This document shows, in pieces, positions 1 through 10,300 of a DNA stretch of 64,000 nucleotides. Position 1 is the stretch's first letter. Every line of letters begins with the position of its first letter. The stretch comes from Gynuella sunshinyii YC6258 (lineage in GTDB: Bacteria > Pseudomonadota > Gammaproteobacteria > Pseudomonadales > Natronospirillaceae), in NCBI RefSeq assembly GCF_000940805.1, contig NZ_CP007142.1, forward strand, positions 3,882,593-3,946,592. Reading direction: 5' to 3'. The position numbers were made by a program, and so were the translations under genes. The notes below the pieces were generated by a model, which worked only from the letters and a program-made list of their open reading frames with translations, was not told where the DNA came from and made no database searches.

Positions 1-1366
1 ACCGTCATCGGCATTGAATAGTGCCTGCGGACGATGCTCGTCAGCGCAGTATTCCTCGATGATGGCATGAGCATTGGAGCCACCGGCACCGAAAGATGAT
101 AATCCGGCCATACGCGGCCGTTCCTGCATGACGCCATTGATTTCCAGCTGCGGGCGCGGCCATTCAGCCAATGACTGCTGCACCACAAACGGCGTGCTGG
201 CGAAGTCGATTTTCGGATTCAGAACCTCGCTGTGCAGACTGGGTACCAGTTGCTGATGCTGCATTTGCAGGATGATTTTGGTGAGACCGACAATACCGGC
301 AGCGGCTTCCAGATGGCCGACATTGGATTTGACCGATCCCAGCGCGCAGAAGCCGTTATCGTCGGTCTGCCGGCGGAATGCCCGGGTCAAACCGGAGACT
401 TCAATCGGGTCACCGAGTTCGGTGCCGGTACCATGAGCCTCAACATAACTGATGGCACGGGCATCAATGCCGGCCTTGTCGATGGTCCGGGCAATCAGCG
501 CCGCCTGGGCGGTTGGGTTCGGCACTGTATAACCATTGGTCTTGCCACCGTGGTTGACACTGCTGGCGCGGATCAAGGCATAAATGTGGTCGCCATCCGC
601 CACCGCACGATCCATGGGCTTGAGTACGACCGCACCAACGCCCTCGCCGGGAACAAAACCATTACCACCGGTACCGAAACTTTTACAGACACCATCGACC
701 GACAGCATCAGCGCGGTACACAACTCAACGTAGCTGGATGGATGCAGATACATATTGGCACCGCCGGCGATAGCCACTTCGCAGTCGCCGCGCCGCAGGT
801 ATTCGCAGGCTTCGTGAATGGCCGTCAAAGACGCCGAACACATGGTATCGATGGGAATACTCGGGCCATTGAAATTGAACAGGTAGGACACCCGGTTGGC
901 CACGGAACAAAATGAAGTCCGTGGGAATAACTGCTCTCCAGCGGCCCACAGATCCGGTCCGTGAATACCGAAATCATATTTTGACAGCCCGACAAAGACG
1001 CCGACATTGCTGTTGTAGCGACTGTTCAGCTCGGCGCGGGTATAGCCGGCGTCTTCTATCGCGTGCCAGCAGATCTCGATAAAGAGCCGCTCGTGAGGGT
1101 CCATGTTGTAGGTTTCACGCGGCGAAATGGCAAAAAACAGCGGATCGAATTCATCAAAGCCGTTAATAAACGCACCCCAGCGCGAGTACATCTTGCCCTC
1201 GCTCTGGGCCGTGGCCGGATCGGCTTCGAAATAGTCCTGCCAGGCCCAGCGGCTGGCCGGAATTTCGGTCACACAATTGACGCCATTTGCGAGGTTCTGC
1301 CAGTAGGCATCGAGATCATCGGCCATGGGATAACGACCACTGAGACCGATAATGGCAATGGCACTG
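1..1366 (-). other. Module 16 (partial): KS and start of linker
   Basis: KS 1366-49 with active-site Cys at 838-840 in DTMCSAS (Ala replaces the second Ser of CSSS), HGTGT and SNVGHLE histidines, and a terminal EEY. About 16 residues of linker follow to the window edge. Its processing domains are off-window, so its chemistry cannot be read. It follows a methylating module and resembles the KS that follows the other methylating module (module 4) in being of the DTMC type. Confidence 0.9.
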
Positions 1367-4300
1367 TTGGGTTCAACTGTAGGACTGGCTGCTGGTTGCG
1401 CCGGCTGGCTCAGAGTTACCGGCCGGGAGGTGCGAATGGTGACGGCGGTACTGGTGCTGGTTGCCGCCACACTTGGGGTAACTGCTGGCAGGACAGCCGC
1501 TGGCGTTGCCGGGATCGGGTTTTCCAGCCCCAGCACCTTCACCAGAACATCATGCTGAGTGTCGATAAAATGATCGACCAGGGCGTTGACGCTCTGACAT
1601 TCAAACAGCAGCGTGCTGCTGACACCCTCGAAATGTTCGGCCAGGGCATTGGTCAGTTTGACCGCCAGAATGGAATCCAGCCCGTAGGTTTCCAATGCCT
1701 CCGCCGGATTGATCTCGCGGCTGTTCATTTTCAGGGTTCTGGCGATCAGCGCGGCGAAATAGTTGCTGGCGCGATCTCTGAGTCGCCCACCATCGTAGGA
1801 GTGATTCCCTGCCGTGCCAGTGTTCCGGGGCAGTGCTGCCGGCGGTGGTAACACCGGCTCGACCACAGGCACCGCAACCGCCTCAGGTTCTGGCGCTGGC
1901 ATAGATGCAACCGCCGGCGTTGCGGACTGGCTCTGGCGAACCGTACCATCACTGCTGGCGACAATAATCTGCTGCCCCAGGTAATGAGCCGGTTGCACCG
2001 GGAACGTCACCTGATGATATCCTTCACATTTCAACACCCAGTCCCATGCTGAGGATTGCAGCGCCGGAGAACCGGGCAGACGCAGTGCCTTGTCTTCATA
2101 CAACCACCAGCCATCCAGCAAACCAAAGGTCAGATGACTGAACAGCGGGGTGTCACTCATTTCATTGAGGATCAGCACGCCGCCGGTTTTCAGGGCGGCT
2201 TTGACGTTACGCAGGGTGCGGCTGATATTACTGGTGGCATGGAGAACGTTGGTGGCGATCACCACGTCGTAGGCTCCGGGATCTATGCCCTGCTCCGCCA
2301 GCGCCTTGTCAGCGTTGAAAATTGCGCAGTGCAGATAAGGTGCCACGTCACGGTAATGGTCTTCTGCATGTTGCAAAAATGCCTTGGACAGATCGGTATA
2401 ACAGTATTCGGCAATATAGGACTGATACGGCTGTAATGCCTGAAAGACACCGGCACTGGTTCCGCCGGTACCGGCCCCCACTTCCAGAATCCGGATAGCC
2501 CGCTGCGACATGGCATTGTTCTGTAATCTGGGTGCCAGGCAGCTCAACAGCGCTTCGGTGACCTGAAGATTGAAATAATCAGCCACTGGATTGTTCTTAT
2601 AGACCGGTTCCACCAGTTCCATCGATGACTGCGGAAACATCACATCAGTCGCCAGCCGGACACCGGTGAGAATATCGGTCAATGACCGCAGGGTCGCTTC
2701 CATCAACGCTGCCTGAGCGGCCAGCGCCCGATTCCCGGCCCATTGTTGTTTATGGTCATCCCACTCCTGCCACAACTGCCCGGCTCCCGCTGCCACAGCT
2801 GCCTGGGCGGCGGCGGTCAATTGCAGATCACTCTGTGAGTGACTGAGAAAGCCGCCCTTAACCAGGTAATCCATACTTTTATCAAACCACTGCCGATACT
2901 GACCGCTGACCTCTGCCGGCAGCCGTGAAGGCCGGATATAACCGTCCTCAATGACAGGTAATGTGCTCAACTCAGCCATCAATACCCGACATACCAGGGG
3001 TTCGATGGCGTCCATCTGTTCACCCGCGTGCCGGGCCAGCGCCAGTGCATCCGTGTGCTGAACAGATAGATCTTTGGGCAGTGCGGTTTTGATGGCCGTT
3101 TCACCGGGATAGCTGCCGGTGCGTTCGTGAGCAGCGAGGCCGGTCAGACCGGTCGTAGAAGCGGTTTTCATGTAGGCCAGCTGATCGACCGGAGCATTCA
3201 ACAGATTATCCAGCGCTCTCCAGCCATCCTTGGGCTCAATGGAGGCAACCCCAAGAGCGGCCATGCGGTCGCGATATGACTCGGTGGCGACAACACCGAC
3301 GTTGCCCCAGAAACTCCAGTTGATGGTTTTGACCGGACACGACCACTGCCGGGCCAGACGCCGCGACAGCGCATCCTGAAAGACCGAGCCAGCGATGTAA
3401 TTGCATTGTCCCGGTGGCCGGGTAAACGCTGCCAGGGTGGAAAATACCAGCAGAAAATCCAGTGCTTCGCCGGCAAACACGGAGGCCACGGCAATACTGA
3501 CATCCACTTTGGCGCGCAGTCCTTCATGGAACCGGACTTCCTCCATCTGCGCCAGGCTCTGATCACGCAGCACAATTGCGGCATTGACCACGCCACAGAT
3601 ACGGCCATAGCGACGATTGATCTCATCGCGCACCTGCGCCAATGCCTCCACATCACTGCAGTCGGCGCTGAAATATTCCGGTCTTGGGCCAATCCCGGCG
3701 ATAGCATCCAGCTGTCGATTCAGGGTTTCGTCCAATGGCCGCCGCCCTACCCAGATGATCCGGGCCTGATATTTACGGGCCAGATGTTCGGTCCAGGCAA
3801 AACCGATCCCACCGGCACCGCCAATCACCAGGTAGACTCCCTGATGACGGTAAGCCGTTACCGGTGACAACGCGTCAGTGGCCTGCGGCAGATACGGTGA
3901 CAATTGCTGGCGATACCATTGCCCCAGGCGTTGACCGGGTGCGCAACGGTACAGTAAGGGACGACCATACGGATCAAACGGAGCCGCAAACAGGGTTGCC
4001 AGCGGCCAGTCGCCACCATTGGCAAAGCGGCGTTCCAGATCCAGCAGGCGGATGTTCCAGAGTTCATATTCCTTGGCCATGGTACCGATCAGGCCATGCA
4101 ATCCAGACGCCGACAGATCAACCTGTTCGACCTCATGATCGAGTCCCTGAGCGGCAAAGGTGATGATCGTCCAGTTCACCGGGCGAGTACCGTATTCCAG
4201 TGCCAGCATGGCTTTAATCAGACGGAAAAACGCGGTAATGGTGCGATGATGGGCCGCACCGAGACCGGCATCGATGGCCTCGCTGTCATAACCGGGCGCA

Positions 4301-7300
4301 ACCCAGATCAAATGAGTCACCGGCTGATGACGCTGCAACAGTGCCATCAGCGCTTCGACATCATCGGTAAAGTCAATATCGGCGATGCGCACACTCGGAA
4401 AAGTACCGGTGATCAGTCTGCGCACCGGCTCGGTGGCACCGAACAGCAGAGTGCCGGAGCCCGGCGTTACAGAAGATTTGTCCAGTTTTGGGGTTGGCAG
4501 TACCGCCTCCCAGACCGGCAGCGCCAGTAATTCACCCACCAGATCGTCAACTGGCGCGGTGGCGGTTAAAGCTGACACTCCGACGGTATCGAGTACCCGG
4601 GCGCTGAAACCATAGAAACTGGCGAACGTGGTACCGTCCCCGGCCAGAATTTCGATGTTCAGCTTTTGAATATCCTTGCTCGTTCCAGCTTCACGGATAT
4701 GCACCCAGAGTTCCCGACCGGTGGACATCACCGCACTGTCGGCTGCAATGTGCAGTTGTATCCGATCCACAGAAAACGGCAGCACCGGGCGCAGATTACC
4801 ACTGTCACCCTGGCTCAGGTTCATGGCCAGAGTGGCCTGTAGCGCCGAATCCATCAGACAGGGATGCAGCACATAGGTTCCTGCTCCGGTTACCAGAGAT
4901 TCCGGCAACTGTAGTCGTGCCAGTACGCTGGACTGCCCCAGATACACACAGTCAATACCACGGTGACACGGACCATAATCGATGCCCATGGCAGTAAACA
5001 GCTCATAACACTGGGCACCACTGAGTTCACCTTCACCGTGAGCGGCTTTAAGCGCGGCGAGATCCTGAACCGGAGCCGCCGTCAGCGTCTGCAACAGGCC
5101 CTGGCCCTGACTGTGCAACAGTTTTTCGGTGTTGGCATCGCTGTAAATCTGATAATCGATGTGCTGACCGTCTTCGGTGCTCAGACTGATGTGTAATGGC
5201 TGTGGCGGAACCGCAACGGTAAATGGCCGCAGCCAGACCACCTGCTGCAATGTCAATGTCAGCGCTTCCGGCTGTTCCAAAGCAGCGGCTTCGAGTATGG
5301 CGGCACGGGCCATCTCCAGATAGGCCACTCCAGGCAGAACGCCCTGACCATTGACTTGATGATCTGCCAGAAAGAATTCCGAACCGTCAAAGGTGCTGCT
5401 GAAACGCGGTTCAGCAAAGGTAGAAGTATTGCGATGCAGCAGCGGATGCAGGAAGCCGGCGCTACTGACCGCAGCGGTCTTGCCCGCTGAAGGCATAAAG
5501 GCCGCCGTCGGCAGATGATCGGTCACCCAGATCCGCTGACGTGCGAACGGATACAACGGCAGACGGATGATATTGGGGCGTCGCGCCAGCAGATTGTGAT
5601 CCTGATAGAGTTTTTCCCAGCTGACCGTCACACCCTTGCTCCAGAGTTCCACCAGCCGGGTGAATTTGTGGCGTGCCATCCAGGTATCGAGGGTGTCACG
5701 GAGGTCATCATCAGCACTGAAAATGGCGGTGGCACCTTTGAATTCACTGGCCCGGCCACGATAGCCATCATCGATATCGGTATCGCCATCCAGCACCGAC
5801 CTCAGGCGCTGCTGCAAGGTTTCCAGACTGTCAACCACCAGCCCCAGGCGTTCATCCATGGCTTCACGGCCCACCTGCAGGGTATAGGCGAGATCGAACA
5901 GATCCACCTGCGGATGATGTTCGATGAACACCTGCAAATCCCGCACGGCTTCGAGCAAGCGGGTCTCATCCCGAGCTGACAGCAGCACCATGGCGGATTC
6001 CGGCGACACGGCTGAGGGTACAATTTGCGGCTGAGGATATTCCTCAACAATCACATGCGCATTGGCACCGCCGGCACCAAACGAGGAAATCGCCGCAATC
6101 CTCCGCTGCCCGGCCCGCGCCAGGGCCCAGTCACTGAGGGTTTGTTGCACCACAAACGGGGTGCGTTCGAAATTGATGTTGCTGTTGAGGGTCTGCGCAT
6201 GCAGGCTCGGCACCAGCTGCTGATGCTGCATTTGCAGAATGATTTTGGTCAGTCCGGCAATTCCGGCGGCGGCTTCCAGATGACCGATATTGGATTTGAC
6301 CGATCCGAGCGCGCAATAACCGGTTTCCGCCGTATCGGCGGCGAATGCCTGAGTCAGGCCGGTCACTTCAATGGGATCACCGAGCTGGGTACCGGTGCCG
6401 TGAGCCTCGATGTAACTGACATCCCGGGCATTGATGCCGGCGCGGCTCAAGGTTTTACGGATCAATCGTGCCTGAGCGGTGGGATTGGGCACGGTGAAAC
6501 CATTGGTTTTACCGCCATGGTTAATCGCCGAAGCCCGGATCACGGCATAAATACGGTCTCCATCGGCTTCGGCCGCCGCCAGCGGTTTCAGCAGTGCAGT
6601 GCCCACACCCTCGCCAGGTACAAATCCGTCACCTCCTTCGCCAAAACTACGACAAACACCGCGTTGCGACAGCATCTGAGCGGCACTGAGTTCGATATAA
6701 CAGGCAGGATGCAGATACAGGTTGACGCCACCGGCAATGGCCAGTTCGCAGTCGCCACGACGCAGATGCTCACAAGCCTCGTGAATGGCGGTCAGCGACG
6801 ACGAACACATGGTATCGATGGGCATGCTCGGACCATCGAAGTTCATGAAATAGGACAGCCGGTTGGCCAGAGAACTGAACGAGATACGCGGCAACACCTG
6901 TTCGCCGTGTTGCCAGAGGATGGGTCCATAGAGTTCAAAACCGGTTTTGGTCACCCCGGCGAATACCCCTACCCGGCCCTGATGCTGGCGGGCAATCCGT
7001 TCACGGCTGTAACCGGCATCTTCAAGGGTATGCCAGCTGCTCTGCAGAAACAGGCGTTCCTGCGGATCAATATTGGCGGCCTCCAGCGGAGAAATGCCAA
7101 AAAACAACGGATCGAATTCCGCAAAACCATCAATGAAGCCGCCATGTTTACAATAACTGGCACCCAATTCCTGGGCCTGATGGCGGTCCGGATGATAGAA
7201 GCCCTCCAGAGACCAGCGCTCAGCCGGAATTTCACGGATGCAGTCTTTACCTGCAACCAGGTTCTGCCAGTACTCCTCAAGATCAGCGGCCTGAGGATAA

Positions 7301-10300
7301 CGGCCACTGAGACCGATCACCGCAATCGCAGCACCGGCATCGATTGTCGACTGAGACGGGACTGGGGAACGGCGGGATTTCGGTACCGCAGCTTTGCGGG
7401 TTTTGACCACTGTACTGGCCGACAGACCGGTCCAGCGCACACAGGCTTCGCGATGAGCCGAGACAAAATATTCCGCCAGCTGTGCCAGAGACTGATATTC
7501 ATACATCAGGGTTTTCGACAGTTCCCCGAACACCTCACCGAGACGACGGTTCAACTGCGTGATCATGATGGAATCGATCCCGTACTGCTCCAATGCGGTG
7601 TCAATATCGATACGGGCGGTTTTGATCCGGGTGACCTCTGCAAACAGCTGCTTCAGTCGCCGCGCGGTTTTGTCGTACAGGGTGCTGTTATCAATCGCCG
7701 TTTCGATGAACTCGAAGGTTTCCTCGCACTCAGCAGACTCGAAATCCTCTTCCAGTGCTGTTTCGATCATCTGGCCATTCAAGCCGGCAGCGAATTGCTT
7801 CCGCAAACGCGACGAATCCCCTTCCACCACCAGCCATTGACTGCCTTCACTGGCCAATGCCCGGTAAAACGCCTGAAACCCCGCCATGCAAGATAACGGT
7901 ATAATTCCTGTTGCGTCGGTCAATGCCAGCCGGGCATGGTCATCAATCTGCATGCCGCCATCAGCCCATAACGGCCAGTTAATCGCCACGCTGCGACCAT
8001 GGCATTCACCGGCAGCCACCCGCTCATTGCGATGGTGTACGTAGCGATCCATAAAGCTGTTGGCCAGCGCGTAATCGAGCTGCCCGACATTACCGGTGAC
8101 CGCCGTCAGAGACGAAAACACCGCCAGAAAATCCAGTGTAAATGCGCGACTGCTCTGATCGAGATTGATCAGGCCATCCACTTTCGGCGTCAACGTGCCA
8201 TGCATCTGTTCGGGGGTTTTGTTCAGAATCAGCTGATCGGACAGGACACCGGCACTGTGAATAATGCCGTTAAGACCGCCGGTCAGGGTTTGCAGCTCTG
8301 CCATCAGCGCATCAACCGCTTCGCGGTCAGCCACATCCAGGGCGCGATACAGCACCGTAGCACCGGCATCACGCAGAACTTCAAACGCCCGTTCAAGTTC
8401 ATCATTGGCAGCAGAGCGACCACACAGAACCAGCGTCGGCCAACTGGCCTGACGGGCAATCTCACGGGCAAACAATAATCCGAGCCCACCATTGCCGCCG
8501 GTAATCAGATAAACGCCGTGATCCCGCCAGGGCATCTCAGCGGCCGATTGCGGTTCTGTTTCATGCCATTGCGGCCACAGCAGCTGATCCTGATGCAGAC
8601 GGGTAATGGCCATCTGACCGCTCTGCCCGGCCATCGACAGCCACTGCAAGATTCGCTGATGATCGTCTGGCTGATCGGCCAGCAGCAGTTGTCCGGTCAG
8701 CGCCGGATACTCCTGATGCGCCGACAGCAGGCCGCCATACAGCCCGGCCAAAGCCTGATCAGCGTCCTGGCCGTGGATCACGATTTGAATCAAGGTCGGG
8801 GCCTGGGTATCGAGTGCCTGTAACCGGGTCAGCAGCTGTTCTGCATACTGGTGATAGCGTGCAGCAAGGTCATCTGTATCGGCATGCAGGCATTCAATGT
8901 CAGCTTTGGGAAACTGTGCGCTGATGGCCTGCTGCAAAGCCTCTCCGGCACCACACAGCCAGATCAGATGACGATCCGGAATGGCCGCTGGCACCGTGGA
9001 GACCGGCGCTTCCGGCTGCCACTGCAATTGCATCTGCAGTTGTCCGCCGGCTGACAGCGGCATCCAGTATTCCGTGGTTTCAAATGGATACGTCGGAGCG
9101 CTCACCCGGCGCGGCCGGCGGTGCTGATAAAGCCGGTTCCAGTCGATGTCCGCACCGCTGACCCAAGCCTGCGCCAGCAGATCATGGCGGCGCTGTTGCA
9201 GCGCATCCTGAAGCTCATCTGATACGGTTTCCTGGCCGGCAGCCTGACCATGCCAGCACGAGGGAATATCCGTTTGCTGATCCACAAACCCTTGCAGAGT
9301 GCTGATCAACGCCTGCCGATCAGTGGCCACCACGGCCAGCCGGGCATCCATGGCGTTGCGTCCGGTTTGCAAGGTGAACGCCAGATCCGCTAATGACTGG
9401 TCATCGTGGTCGCGCAGATGATTCAGTAACCGCCGGGCATAAACCCGCAGCCGCTCATCGTCGCGGGCTGACAGTACCATCAATACTTCTTCTTGGTGAT
9501 CATTGGTCGCTGCTGCCGGCTGATATTCCTCCAGAATCACATGGGCATTGACGCCACCAAAACCAAAGGAACTCACTCCGGCGCGGCGTGGCAGCGGCTG
9601 GCCATCAGCGGCGGTCAGCGCCTCCCAGTCACGATTTTCGCGGACGATGTAGAACGGACTGTCGGCCAGCTCGATATACGGATTGATGGTGTCGCAATGC
9701 AGGGTTTTGACCAGCGTCCGGTGTTTGAGCTGCAACACCACCTTGAGCACGCTGGCCATGCCAGCCGCCATTTCCAGATGGCCGATGTTGGATTTCACCG
9801 AACCGACGCCACAGTAATTGGCCGCAGGCATGGTGCTGCCAAACTGCTGATACAGATGTTTAAACGCTTTTTTGAGGCCGTTGATCTCAACCGGATCACC
9901 GAGTTCGGTGCCGGTGCCGTGGGCTTCGATATAACTGACCGTGGCCGGATCGATGCCGGCACGCTGATACACCGTCTGCAACAGCGCCGCCTGAGCATTG
10001 GGATTGGGTGCGGTCAGGGAATTGGCACGACCACCGTGGTTTTCACCGCTACCACGAATCACCGCATAAATATGGTCGCCATCGGCTTCGGCAGCCGCCA
10101 GCGGCTTGAGCACCAGCATGCCCACCCCTTCACCACGGACATAACCGTTGGCCTGATCGGAAAAGACCTTGCAACGGCCATCTTCACAGAGCATACCGGC
10201 CTTGTTGAAACTGATATAAGCCGCCGGATACACCAGGGAATTGACGCCACCGGCAATGGCCATGGAGCAGTCCCCCGATTCAATCGCCCGAATGGCCCGG

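Noticed and set aside
6025-7896. Long forward-strand ORF (623 codons), and many others on the plus strand
   Set aside because: They lie antisense to conserved KS/ACP/KR sequence, their translations show no known domain, and the same antisense pattern recurs over every KS. They result from high G+C and codon bias.
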